NCBI RefSeq assembly: GCF_036287215.1 | Contig: NZ_CP142860.1 | Coordinates: forward strand, 2,170,001-2,234,000 | Source of the DNA: Caproiciproducens sp. CPB-2 | GTDB taxonomy: Bacteria > Bacillota > Clostridia > Oscillospirales > Acutalibacteraceae | Direction: 5' to 3' | Length of the DNA: 64,000 nt | Shown: one piece after another, positions 26,428 through 35,014 of the stretch | Numbering within the stretch: the stretch's first letter is position 1 | How the letters are laid out: the number at the start of each line of letters is the position of its first letter | Made by a program: the position numbers and the translations under genes | Notes under the pieces: generated by a model | Told to the model about the DNA's origin: nothing | The model's database searches: none | The model's input: only the letters and a program-made list of their open reading frames with translations

Positions 26428-28695
26428 GTGAAAACAAATCCAAGGCTGAAAACGGTTTTGATTCTTGCCATTTCCTGCTCTGTCCTGACTACTTCCTTCA
26501 CTGTGTTTGCCTTTCAGCTGAAAAAAGACATCCGGAATTTTGCCGATCAGGAAATTGAGGAAAGCGAGCAACAGAATTCCGCGGCATTGTCCGGCCAGTT
26601 CAGCGAAAGACTTGCGGTTTTAAGCTCTCTGGCGTCTTTGATCGGCAGCAGGGAGGTTCAAAACGACCCAACCGTTACACAGGCGATGCACTCTTTGACA
26701 AAAAGCGGCGCGTTCGTACAGACCGCCATCGCGGATTTAAACGGCGACAGCACTTCGGACAGCGGCGAAAAAAGCAATGTGGCGGAATATGATTTCTTTA
26801 AAAAATCCTTAAATGGTCAAAAGGCAGTCTGCGACTCCTTTGCTTTTTACGGCAAAAAGAGCCTGCTTTTTTCCGTGCCGGTCTATCGAAAGGAAGCCGT
26901 AGCCGGCGTCCTGATAGGGATTTCCGACACCGGGCCGCTGACGGACGCCCTCAGCACAGCCGTATACGGCGGCGCCGGCTCCCGCCTTTTGCTCGGGCGC
27001 GACGGCAGAGTCATTCTTCAGTCGGACACGCCGTTTGACAGCAAGGAGGAAAATCTGTTCTCCTGTCTGCTGAACAGAAACCAGGGCAACCGGGACAGCA
27101 TTGACCGCATCCGCGGGATCATGGACCGCTCGGAAAGCGGTGCCGTGGAGTACGGGACCGGCGGTTCTTACGGTTATCTTTACTTTGCTCCTGTTGCGGG
27201 GACGGACTGGTACCTGGCCGCCGCGGTCCCGGATACCGCGGTTTTTTCCAGATTCGGGCGTCTTCTTCTGCTGTGCGCAATTCCTGTGGCGGGAACCGCG
27301 CTGACTTTTCTTCTGCTTGGAACTTACTTCGTCGTTCTGCTGCGCCGGAAAAACGCCGACGTCAGAAAAGGGATTCAGGAGCTGAAAGCGCTGACCGCCA
27401 ATATCCCCGGCTGCGTGCAGCACTGCAAATACGATGGCTTTCTCACGATCGTGTACTGCAGCGACGGCTTTCCGCAGCTGACCGGATATACCCCGGAAGA
27501 AATCGGGCGGTTCTTTCACAACCGGTTCCTCCTCATGGTTTATGAGCCCGACCGCGAGGTCATTCAGCGGAGCATAGACGCCCAGCTTCAGAACGGCAGC
27601 GTCATTGACGTGCAGTACCGTCTGTTAAGAAAGGACGGCTCCCTGATCTGGGTTCTCGACAAGGGACAGCTGATGGCCGAAAGCGGCATGGAGCCCGAGC
27701 TTTACTGCCTGCTGACGGACATCACCGACCAGCGGGAAATCATGCAGGAGCTGGAAATCAGCAACGAACGCTATCAAATCGTGCTGGACCAGTCGGACAG
27801 TATGATTTTTGAATACGACATCGTCAACGGGACGGTATCCAACAGCACAAGCGGACTTTCTGTGTTCGGAAGCGGCAGCGCAATCCGGAACTTTCCCGAC
27901 AGCGTGCTGAAAAGCGAAATGATTCACCCCGACGACCTTGACCTGTTCCGCTCCATGTTTACCGGCGTCAAAAACGGAGCGCACAGCGCGGAGGGCGAAT
28001 GCCGGCTGAAAGACCGGCAGGGCTCCTATCTCTGGTACAGCATGAAGATCACTACGATTTTTAATCAGAACGGCGAACCGGTCCGGGCTATCGGCAGGAT
28101 CAGCGACATCACCTGCCAGAAGGAAGCCACCCAAAAGCTGGTGCAGAAAGCGCAGCGCGACGGACTGACCGGGCTGCTGAACAAATCCGCCACAAAAGCG
28201 TATATTGAGCAGGCGCTGGTCGGCAACGAGCTTTGCGCACTGTACATCATCGACGTCGATCATTTCAAGGATATCAACGACCATCTTGGACATATGTTCG
28301 GCGACGCGGTGCTGGCGGAAATCGGCGGCAAGCTGAAAAAGCTGTTCCGCACCTCCGACGTGGTGGGGCGTGTCGGCGGGGATGAATTCATGGTGCTTCT
28401 GAAAAGCATCGGCGACCTGTCCCTGGTGGCCGAAAAGGCAGACGCCATTCACCAGAGCCTGCAGCAGACTTTCGAGAACGGGCCGAAACAGTATTCCATC
28501 TCCGGCAGCATCGGTATCGCGGTTTACCCGAAAGACGGCAGGACCTACGCGGACTTATATAAAAAGGCGGATGCCGCCCTTTACGAAGCGAAGCGCTGCG
28601 GCAGAAGCAGGTTTGTCATTTTTGACGGCGGGCTTGAAACATCCGGGTACGTAAACGGCGCTCCCAAACAATATGATTCCCTTTCCCCCCAGTGA
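26428..28695 (+). CDS. Membrane sensor diguanylate cyclase (extracytoplasmic sensor, two PAS, GGDEF)
   Basis: About 755 residues, starting at GTG with AGGA upstream. TM1 (about 10-32) and TM2 (about 270-295) flank an extracytoplasmic sensory domain of Cache type. Two PAS modules follow (about 315-425, with PEEIGRFFHNRFLL, and 430-560), then a GGDEF domain (about 570-735). The active motif GRVGGDEF is intact, and an RxxD inhibitory site (RTSD) lies five residues before it, so it should make cyclic-di-GMP and be product-inhibited. No EAL or HD-GYP partner is nearby. It stands alone between a promoter and a terminator. Confidence 0.9.
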   Translation: MKTNPRLKTVLILAISCSVLTTSFTVFAFQLKKDIRNFADQEIEESEQQNSAALSGQFSERLAVLSSLASLIGSREVQNDPTVTQAMHSLTKSGAFVQTAIADLNGDSTSDSGEKSNVAEYDFFKKSLNGQKAVCDSFAFYGKKSLLFSVPVYRKEAVAGVLIGISDTGPLTDALSTAVYGGAGSRLLLGRDGRVILQSDTPFDSKEENLFSCLLNRNQGNRDSIDRIRGIMDRSESGAVEYGTGGSYGYLYFAPVAGTDWYLAAAVPDTAVFSRFGRLLLLCAIPVAGTALTFLLLGTYFVVLLRRKNADVRKGIQELKALTANIPGCVQHCKYDGFLTIVYCSDGFPQLTGYTPEEIGRFFHNRFLLMVYEPDREVIQRSIDAQLQNGSVIDVQYRLLRKDGSLIWVLDKGQLMAESGMEPELYCLLTDITDQREIMQELEISNERYQIVLDQSDSMIFEYDIVNGTVSNSTSGLSVFGSGSAIRNFPDSVLKSEMIHPDDLDLFRSMFTGVKNGAHSAEGECRLKDRQGSYLWYSMKITTIFNQNGEPVRAIGRISDITCQKEATQKLVQKAQRDGLTGLLNKSATKAYIEQALVGNELCALYIIDVDHFKDINDHLGHMFGDAVLAEIGGKLKKLFRTSDVVGRVGGDEFMVLLKSIGDLSLVAEKADAIHQSLQQTFENGPKQYSISGSIGIAVYPKDGRTYADLYKKADAALYEAKRCGRSRFVIFDGGLETSGYVNGAPKQYDSLSPQ

Positions 28696-28714
28696 AAACA
28701 ATCGGAAAACCACA

Positions 28715-28762
28715 GGAAGCCAGCTTCCGGCAACAACTGCGCCGGTGACTGGCTTCCCTTTT
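28715..28762 (+). terminator. Terminator after the diguanylate cyclase gene
   Basis: Stem GGAAGCCAG/CTGGCTTCC with an inner CCGG/CCGG pair, followed by CTTTTC. Confidence 0.75.
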
Positions 28763-28780
28763 CATAAATCCGCGAAATTC

Positions 28781-28808
28781 TTGAAATAACCACAAATCGT
28801 GATATAAT
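28781..28808 (+). promoter_or_regulatory. Promoter of apbE
   Basis: TTGAAA, 16-bp spacer, extended -10 TGATATAAT, about 30 bp before the ATG of apbE. Confidence 0.8.
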
Positions 28809-28836
28809 TCTAAGCAGTTATGCAAGGGAGGAAACA

Positions 28837-29886
28837 ATGGATAGAAACAAAAAAATCATTCTGACGCTCAGCGTCCTGCTGACCGCCGTCATCGTCTGTC
28901 TGGCCTTCCTCTGGATCAGATTCGGACAGCGCGCGGACAGCTACGAATGTACGAACTTCGCAATGGGAACTTATGTCCAGCAGACCGTTTATGGGAAAAA
29001 CGCGGAGACGGCGGCAACCGCTGCCGCTAAAAAAATAGGCGAGCTGGAAAACCTGATTTCGTGGAGAATCGCGGATTCCGATATCGACAGGCTGAATCAG
29101 GCTTCCGGCTCCAGCTGGGTCAGGCTCGACGCGAGGACCATCGCTCTGCTTCAAAAAAGCCTTACCGTCGCTCAGAAGTCCGGCGGGGCCTTTGACCCTA
29201 CCATCTTGCCGATTACCTCCCTATGGGATTTCGGAGGAGAGAACCAGCGTGTTCCCTCTAAGGCGGAAATCGATACCTATTTGAAATACGTGGATTATAA
29301 CAATTTAAGAGTAAACCCAAAGGATTCCGCCGCGTCCCTGAAGCTGCACTATACCGCGGTCGAACTGGGCGCGATCGGGAAGGGCGCCGCCTGTGACGAA
29401 GCAGTCGCCGCCTACCGGCAGGCCGGAGCGGACTGCGGAATCGTCGCCGTCGGCGGCAGCGTGGGAGTATTCGGCACCAAGCAGGACAAATCGCCCTGGC
29501 GTGTGGCGGTGCGCGATCCCCGCAGCTCCGAAGCGCAGAGTGCTTCCATGGGCACAATTGACCTGGCCTCCGGTTTTGTGTCCACTTCCGGTACATACGA
29601 AAAGAATTTTACGGAAAGCGGCGTTACCTATCATCATCTTTTAAACCCGAAAACCGGCTACCCGGAAAACAACGGCCTGCTTTCCGTCACGGTAGTCTGT
29701 GACAACGGCGCGCTGAGCGACGCGCTTTCCACCGCCTGTTTTGTTTTGGGAAAAGAGAAGGGGACCGCTCTTCTGAAGGAATACAACGCCGGCGGAATCT
29801 TTATCAACAGCGATCATCAGGTATTCGTCACGGATAATCTTGTAAATTCTTTTAAAATTGTCGAAAAGCAATATATTTTTAAATAA
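28837..29886 (+). CDS. apbE: FAD:protein FMN transferase ApbE
   Basis: A 349-residue membrane-anchored enzyme that attaches FMN covalently to a Thr (or Ser) of RnfD and RnfG. It has an N-terminal anchor (about 8-27), the NFAMGTYVQQ start of the domain, a Gly-rich VELGAIGKGAACDEA loop, GGSVGVFG, HHLLNPKTGYP and the C-terminal metal/substrate motif DALSTACFVLG. In clostridia apbE usually sits directly before rnfC; here 5.1 kb of other DNA intervenes. The last 200 bp of the coding sequence plus the stop and downstream bases are repeated before rnfC. The full-length copy is intact. Confidence 0.93.
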   Translation: MDRNKKIILTLSVLLTAVIVCLAFLWIRFGQRADSYECTNFAMGTYVQQTVYGKNAETAATAAAKKIGELENLISWRIADSDIDRLNQASGSSWVRLDARTIALLQKSLTVAQKSGGAFDPTILPITSLWDFGGENQRVPSKAEIDTYLKYVDYNNLRVNPKDSAASLKLHYTAVELGAIGKGAACDEAVAAYRQAGADCGIVAVGGSVGVFGTKQDKSPWRVAVRDPRSSEAQSASMGTIDLASGFVSTSGTYEKNFTESGVTYHHLLNPKTGYPENNGLLSVTVVCDNGALSDALSTACFVLGKEKGTALLKEYNAGGIFINSDHQVFVTDNLVNSFKIVEKQYIFK

Positions 29887-29920
29887 AACGAGTTAAAATT
29901 CAGAATATTAAAATCTTTAT
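29688..29920 (+). repeat. Direct repeat, left copy: apbE 3' end
   Basis: 233 bp covering the end of apbE and 34 bp after its stop. It matches 34643-34874 with only about five differences. Homology begins at CACGGT(A/G)GTCTGTGAC and fades after AATCTTTAT. Confidence 0.95.
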
Positions 29921-30000
29921 AACCTGTATTCTAAGGCTTTGCTTCGTAAGGTGGTATACCAAAGTAAGAATCAATCACACAGGATAAAGGAGAATTCAAA

Positions 30001-31164
30001 ATGCATATTTCCACTCAAAGTGCACAGCAAATTGTGAACGAGATAAGTACTATTGTCAAGCAGCATGTAAATATGATGGATGCACAAGGTTATATTATTG
30101 CCAGTACCGATTCGAGCCGTGTAGGGAATTACCACGAAGGTGCAAAAAAGATCATTGACGAGCATCTTACGGAATTTTATGTGACTCCCGAAACAGAAAC
30201 TCCTTTCACCCGCGCCGGACTCAATCTTCCCATAATCATCAACGGTGAGACCATCGGCGTTATAGGCATCACCGGCGGGTACGAGCAGGTTTTTAACTAT
30301 GGGCAGATTGTAAAAAAAATGACGGAAATTCTGGTGCGGGAAAGCTACGCCCGGGAGCAGGAGCGGTTTGACAAGAAGATTGAAAGCCGTTTTTTGGAAG
30401 ACTGGATTCTGGGTACAGGCGCAGAGTTGGGCCACGCCTTTATTGAAAGGGGCGTCGCACTGCACATTGACATCACCCGTCCAAGGCGGGTCATGGTGCT
30501 GCGGCTTGCAGACTTTCAACGCCTTGCCGGCACCGGAGAGGGGCAGAAGGTGATTGAAAAGATAGAGCAGGCTGTCCGTCAGTTTATCTGTGAGGAACCG
30601 GGAAATGTCTATTTGCGCCTTACTACGAAGCAAATTTGTTTGGTAATGCCTCGCAGTGACATTCAGATGCGTGCATTAGCAGAAAAACTTTGTCAACATA
30701 TCCATAGTTTATTTGATGTGACGCTTTTCGCGGGAATTGACAATGGGGAGACCGGTACAACTGACGTCCGAGGCGCCTATATCAAGGCCAATAAAGCATC
30801 TCATGCCTGTAACGTGCCCGCTTACTGCATTATGCTGTACGACCAAATTAACATGGAAATATTCATGGAGGAGATTCCAAAGGTATTGAAAGAAGAATAC
30901 CTGCGTAAAATATTTGCAGGCTGCAGCTTTGAAAAAATGCGTAACTGGATTGCTATTTTAGAAGTTTACTTTCATGCCGAAGGTTCCATCCGCTTATCGG
31001 CTGAAAGGTTGTTCATGCATAAGAACACCCTACAATACAAACTGAAGAAACTGGAAGAATGTACCGGTTATGACGTGCGCCTTCCCAGTAACAGCGCAAT
31101 TTTTTATATTGCTGTTTTGTTTTTTCGGGATATTCAAAAAGAATTGCTTATTTTGGGCAATTAA
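30001..31164 (+). CDS. CdaR-family sugar-diacid/glycerate regulator
   Basis: A 387-residue activator of the CdaR type: an N-terminal diacid-recognition domain (about 5-135, ISTQSAQQIVNEIS and GVIGITGGYEQVFNYG), a GGDEF-like middle and a C-terminal PucR-type helix-turn-helix (LFMHKNTLQYKLKKLEE, near 340-356). CdaR proteins respond to glycerate, galactarate or glucarate and activate permease and kinase genes, which is exactly what follows. The ATG follows AAAGGAG. Confidence 0.9.
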   Translation: MHISTQSAQQIVNEISTIVKQHVNMMDAQGYIIASTDSSRVGNYHEGAKKIIDEHLTEFYVTPETETPFTRAGLNLPIIINGETIGVIGITGGYEQVFNYGQIVKKMTEILVRESYAREQERFDKKIESRFLEDWILGTGAELGHAFIERGVALHIDITRPRRVMVLRLADFQRLAGTGEGQKVIEKIEQAVRQFICEEPGNVYLRLTTKQICLVMPRSDIQMRALAEKLCQHIHSLFDVTLFAGIDNGETGTTDVRGAYIKANKASHACNVPAYCIMLYDQINMEIFMEEIPKVLKEEYLRKIFAGCSFEKMRNWIAILEVYFHAEGSIRLSAERLFMHKNTLQYKLKKLEECTGYDVRLPSNSAIFYIAVLFFRDIQKELLILGN

Positions 31165-31366
31165 TACAATAGAACTGATGATTTTTTAATTATGATGTTA
31201 TGGGTAATATAAATTCAAGGCTAATTGTGTTATATAGGACATATACAATCTTTCCGCAATGTTATAATATAGGTTAAAGAAAGAGAGTTTGTGCAAAGAT
31301 TTTAGGAAAATTGCCGAACTCGCGAAAGCTGTTATAAGCTTGAATACATTGTAGGAGGGTAATTTT

Positions 31367-32770
31367 ATGTCTGGAATCGGTCTAATTATTGCGTTTGTTA
31401 TTGCGATCATTGTAATGATACTGGCAATTTCAAAGCTGAAAGTCCATCCATTTTTGTCCATCATGAGCGTATCCCTTATTTTGGGACTTGTTGCGGGAAT
31501 TCCACTGACAGATGTCGAACAAGCCGACGGTACGGTGGTGCAGGGTCTGGCCAACGTAATCGGCGCAGGCTTCAGCGGTACATTCACCAGTATCGGTATT
31601 GTAATTATTTTGGGTGCCCTGATCGGCACTATCCTTGAGGCGACGGGCGCGGCTTTTAAGCTGGCTGATATGGTTATCAAATTGGTTGGACCCGACCATC
31701 CCGACCTTGCCATGCTGCTTATGGGCTGGGTTGTGTCAATCCCTGTGTTCTGTGACAGCGGCTTTGTCATCTTAAACCCAATTCGCAAAGCTTTGGTACA
31801 GCGTACCCGCAAAAGCAGCGTTGCTATGACGGTTTGTCTGTCGGCCGGTTTGTATGCTTCTCATGTATTCATACCTCCAACGCCGGGGCCAATCGCGGCT
31901 GCCAATACCCTTGGCATTGGCAACAATCTGCTTTTAGTAATGGGTATGGGTGCCCTTGTCTCTATTCCAGCTCTTGTGGCAGCTTATTTTTATTCCAAAT
32001 ACATCAGTAAAAAAGTGAAAGCCGCTGATGAGTATGATGCGAAGGCAGCGGACGGCGAAATCATAAAGACCTATGAGCAAGTCGTCGCAGAATACGGCCG
32101 TCTGCCAAACGGGGCCCTTGCACTTAGCCCAATCATTGTTCCCGTTTTGCTTATGGCTCTCGGTTCCATTGCTTCTATGTCCAAATGGACCGGTTCAGCG
32201 CTCATCATGTGTACGTTCCTCGGCACTCCCATTATCGCCCTTGCCATAGGAACCCTGTTTGGCGTATGGCTGCTGGTGGACACCAAACAAATGAAAAAGT
32301 TCTACAATATCACCGATGAAACTTTAAAAACCGTTGGGCCGATCCTGTTTGTCACCGCAGCGGGCGGCGTGCTTGGCAAGGTGATTGCCGTATCCGGTAT
32401 GGTACAGTTCATCACATCCAATGCATCGCTTTTGCAGACAGTAGGCATCTTCTTCCCGTTCCTTTTGGCAGCTATCCTCAAATCTGCGCAAGGTTCCTCA
32501 ACCGTTGCTATTACAACCACAGCCGGCATCATGGCTCCGCTGATGGATCTTATGGGGCTGGGGGTGCCTGTTCTGAGCGCTCTTACCGTAATGGCCATCG
32601 GCGCCGGTGCAATGACCGTCTCCCATGCAAACGACTCCTATTTCTGGGTTGTTACCAATTTTGGCGCATTGAAGCCGGAACAGGGTTACAAAACACAAAC
32701 TATGGTTACTTTGGTTGAAGGTGTTGCCGCAATGGCAGGCGTTTTTGTCCTATCGCTCTTTTTACATTAA
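31367..32770 (+). CDS. GntP-family permease, probable glycerate or gluconate:H+ symporter
   Basis: A 467-residue protein with about 12-14 helices. It shows the GntP-family pattern: a hydrophobic N-terminus, the CDSGFVIL motif, FIPPTPGPIAAA (near 167) and SAQGSSTVA-TTTAGI (near 370). The start follows AGGAGGGTAA. Lying between a CdaR regulator and glycerate kinase, it most likely brings in glycerate; gluconate is the alternative. A candidate TATAAT box lies near 31265 in the 200-bp leader. Confidence 0.88.
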   Translation: MSGIGLIIAFVIAIIVMILAISKLKVHPFLSIMSVSLILGLVAGIPLTDVEQADGTVVQGLANVIGAGFSGTFTSIGIVIILGALIGTILEATGAAFKLADMVIKLVGPDHPDLAMLLMGWVVSIPVFCDSGFVILNPIRKALVQRTRKSSVAMTVCLSAGLYASHVFIPPTPGPIAAANTLGIGNNLLLVMGMGALVSIPALVAAYFYSKYISKKVKAADEYDAKAADGEIIKTYEQVVAEYGRLPNGALALSPIIVPVLLMALGSIASMSKWTGSALIMCTFLGTPIIALAIGTLFGVWLLVDTKQMKKFYNITDETLKTVGPILFVTAAGGVLGKVIAVSGMVQFITSNASLLQTVGIFFPFLLAAILKSAQGSSTVAITTTAGIMAPLMDLMGLGVPVLSALTVMAIGAGAMTVSHANDSYFWVVTNFGALKPEQGYKTQTMVTLVEGVAAMAGVFVLSLFLH

Positions 32771-32802
32771 ATTGCCCATTCGGCTTTTACGATACTATTT
32801 CT

Positions 32803-32838
32803 GGGACGGTAAGAGAGATTACCGTCCCAATGCTTTTA
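32803..32838 (+). terminator. Stem-loop between permease and kinase genes
   Basis: A 10-bp stem GGGACGGTAA/TTACCGTCCC with a 6-nt loop, then AATGCTTTTAA. It may partly terminate or stabilise the permease mRNA before the kinase. Confidence 0.6.
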
Positions 32839-32875
32839 ACCCTGTAACCACACACAAAGGAGAACGGAGAACATT

Positions 32876-34006
32876 ATGAAAAAGGTCTTACTAATCCCTG
32901 ATTCTTTTAAGGGGACGATGTCGTCCAGTGAAATATGCACCATTATGGAAAAGTCCATTCATCGTTATTACCCCCATGCGGAAATAATCAGCATTCCAGT
33001 GGCAGACGGCGGTGAGGGAAGTGTGGAATCCTTTTTAACTGCCGTTGGGGGTGAAAAGGTGCAGCTTTCTGTAAAAGGACCCTATTTTGAAGAGGTACAG
33101 AGCTTTTACGGGTGTTTGCCTGACCATACTGCAGTAGTGGAAATGGCTGCCGCGGCAGGTCTGCCTCTGGCAGGGGATAATCGACATGCAGAAAAAACCA
33201 CAACCTACGGTGTCGGTCAGTTGATAGAGCATGCGGCAAAGGCGGGCTGTAAAAAAATTATTGTCGGTCTTGGCGGCAGTGCTACCAATGACGGGGGCGC
33301 AGGTGCTGCGGCTGCGTTAGGTGTCCGCTTTATGAATGCAGAAGGCCAATCTTTTATCCCTGTCGGCGAAACTTTATGCAACATTGCTTCAATTGACGTC
33401 AGCGGACTCAGCCCGGCTCTTGCGGGAGTAGAGTTGATCACAATGTGCGATATTGACAACCCTCTGTGCGGACCCCAGGGCGCCGCAGCGGTATTCGGAC
33501 CGCAAAAAGGTGCAGATGAGGCGATGGTAAAAGTGCTGGATGGCAATCTTACGCATATGGCAGCGGTGGTAAAAAGAGATCTGGGGAAAGACATCATTCA
33601 TCTTGCAGGCGCCGGCGCCGCAGGCGGAATGGGCGGCGGTATGGTGGCTTTTTTCGGCAGCAGGCTGCAAATGGGCATTGAAACCGTGCTGGATACGGTT
33701 CATTTCAATTCGCTTCTTGAAGGCGCGGATTTGGTATTTACTGGCGAGGGTAAAATCGATTTTCAATCGCTGCGCGGCAAGGTAGTGATCGGTGTAGCAC
33801 GCCGCGCAAAAGAAAAGGGAGTCCCCGTTATCGCCGTTGTGGGTGATATTGGTGATAATATTGAAGGAATGTACGATCAGGGGGTCAATGCCATTTTCAG
33901 TATCAATCGTGTTGCGGTACCGTTTGACGAAGCAAAAAAGCGCAGCAGGAGCGACCTCATGCTTACTATGGATAACCTTATGCGCCTTATTTCACTGGTT
34001 GGGTAA
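32876..34006 (+). CDS. Glycerate 2-kinase (GarK/GlxK family)
   Basis: A 376-residue kinase phosphorylating D-glycerate to 2-phosphoglycerate for glycolysis. Family motifs: IPDSFKGTMSS, VADGGEGSVESF (near 43), VGLGGSATNDGGAGAAAALG (near 133), MCDIDNPLCGPQGAA and FTGEGKIDFQS (near 289). The length is normal and the ATG has AAAGGAGAA upstream. It completes the sense-import-phosphorylate cassette. Confidence 0.93.
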   Translation: MKKVLLIPDSFKGTMSSSEICTIMEKSIHRYYPHAEIISIPVADGGEGSVESFLTAVGGEKVQLSVKGPYFEEVQSFYGCLPDHTAVVEMAAAAGLPLAGDNRHAEKTTTYGVGQLIEHAAKAGCKKIIVGLGGSATNDGGAGAAAALGVRFMNAEGQSFIPVGETLCNIASIDVSGLSPALAGVELITMCDIDNPLCGPQGAAAVFGPQKGADEAMVKVLDGNLTHMAAVVKRDLGKDIIHLAGAGAAGGMGGGMVAFFGSRLQMGIETVLDTVHFNSLLEGADLVFTGEGKIDFQSLRGKVVIGVARRAKEKGVPVIAVVGDIGDNIEGMYDQGVNAIFSINRVAVPFDEAKKRSRSDLMLTMDNLMRLISLVG

Positions 34007-34050
34007 TTATCTGCCATGGAAAAATTCAGTTAATAAAAAATGTAAACTTT

Positions 34051-34450
34051 ATGGGTGAAGGCGGAGTTATCATCACAACAATGCAGCCGGCACGACGGGG
34101 ACAAGTTCATGAAGGTGCAAGGAGAATTATGTCCGGAGAAATTGATGAACTTGCCATTGGTATGGAGGATGCAAAAAAATTACAGGGCACATTACTCGGC
34201 TACAATAGGGTTGTTGCCTGTATAAGCAAAGCGAATAGGCTGTATCGGCCTGTCAGGATACCCGAAAAAAATGCGTCCGTTTCAGCATCTGGCAACTATC
34301 ATTGTTAGGAAAGAGTTTGAAAAGTTCCAGGCGACAAACCGCAAACAAGAAGTTCTTGCGAATGTCGTAGGCGAAATTGATAAACATCGTCTGCCCTACA
34401 AGAAATATCTGCCGGGAGCGAAGATTTTTTTCAGCATTCAAAGAAATTGA
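34051..34450 (+). other. Unrecognised coding remnants in the insert
   Basis: Two short plus-strand frames: 34051-34308 (85 residues, containing GARRIMSGEIDELAIG) and 34271-34450 (59 residues, containing RKEFEKFQATNRKQEVL and LPYKKYLPGAKIFF). They overlap in different frames; neither has a convincing ribosome site. They look like pieces of broken genes brought in with the insertion. No family is recognised. Confidence 0.4.
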
Positions 34451-34458
34451 AGATATGA

Positions 34459-34647
34459 CGAATCTATCTGGTTCAAAATCTGTACAACCGGTCGGACATG
34501 GCGACCATGACGCAAGTCATCGACAGCCGCGCCTTTTCGGAATTTTGCGGAGTGGAATCAAGCAATCAGGCGCCGGATGGAGATACCATCGGGCGGTTCC
34601 GCGCGCTGTTAGTGGAGCACGGCCTGCAGGAAAAGCTGTTTGCACGG
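34459..34647 (+). mobile_element. IS5-family transposase N-terminal fragment
   Basis: Reading RIYLVQNLYNRSDMATM, then VIDSRAFSEFCGV, then PDGDTIGRFRALLVEHGLQ gives about 62 residues of the N-terminal (DUF772) region of IS5-type transposases. It is preceded by a stop, lacks a start and is cut at LFAR, where the sequence passes into the apbE tail at CACGGTGGTCTGTGAC. The catalytic DDE domain is missing, so it is inactive. Terminal inverted repeats are not visible. Confidence 0.8.
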
Positions 34648-34874
34648 TGGTCTGTGACAACGGCGCGCTGAGCGACGCGCTTTCCACCGCCTGTTTTGTT
34701 TTGGGAAAAGAGAAGGGGACCGCTCTTCTGAAGGAATACAACGCCGGCGGAATCTTTATCAACAGCGATCATCAGGTATTCGTCACGGATAATCTTATAA
34801 ATTCTTTTAAAATTGTCGAAAAGCAATATATTTTGAAATAAAACGAGTTAAAATCAGAATATTAAGATCTTTAT
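34643..34874 (+). pseudogene. Truncated second copy of the apbE 3' end
   Basis: It encodes only the last 65 or so residues of ApbE (VVCDNGALSDALSTACFVLG onward to KQYILK), stop at 34839-34841, and the first 30 bp of the original downstream region. Its junction with the transposase remnant shows microhomology. It is followed by what looks like the original apbE terminator and the rnfC leader, so this end keeps the ancestral neighbour. Confidence 0.93.
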
Positions 34875-34919
34875 GTTCTATATTCTCAAACACATTCCGG
34901 CAACATTCGTTTCCCGCAG

Positions 34920-34953
34920 CACGTCTGTGGACAAACTCTGCAGGCGTGTTTTT
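34920..34953 (+). terminator. Terminator downstream of the apbE tail, before rnfC
   Basis: CACGTCTG/CAGGCGTG stem (one G-U pair) with a 13-nt loop, followed by a run of five T. It would originally have ended or attenuated apbE transcription before rnfC. Confidence 0.6.
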
Positions 34954-35014
34954 CATGGATATCAGAACCGTTTACCGGTCTGATAACAGATGAGTAAAAT
35001 ATGGAGGAAAAAAC

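Larger units (their letters stand above)
29921..34642. mobile_element. Inserted glycerate-utilisation block separating apbE from rnfC
   Basis: About 4.7 kb bounded by a direct repeat of the apbE tail. It carries a CdaR-type regulator, a GntP-type permease, a glycerate kinase, unrecognised remnants and an IS5-type transposase fragment whose end fuses to the second apbE tail. Its coding genes are visibly less GC-rich than rnf or apbE. The layout fits integration of a circular molecule by single crossover at apbE, or a tandem duplication followed by replacement. No integrase or terminal inverted repeats are seen. Confidence 0.6.

Noticed and set aside
29921..34642. Composite transposon around the glycerate genes
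   Set aside because: There is only one transposase remnant and no terminal inverted repeats; the flanking repeats are apbE sequence, not insertion sequences.
34971..35000. TTTACC-18-TAAAAT as an rnfC promoter
   Set aside because: Transcription would start about at the ribosome site, 7 bp before the ATG, leaving no usable leader.
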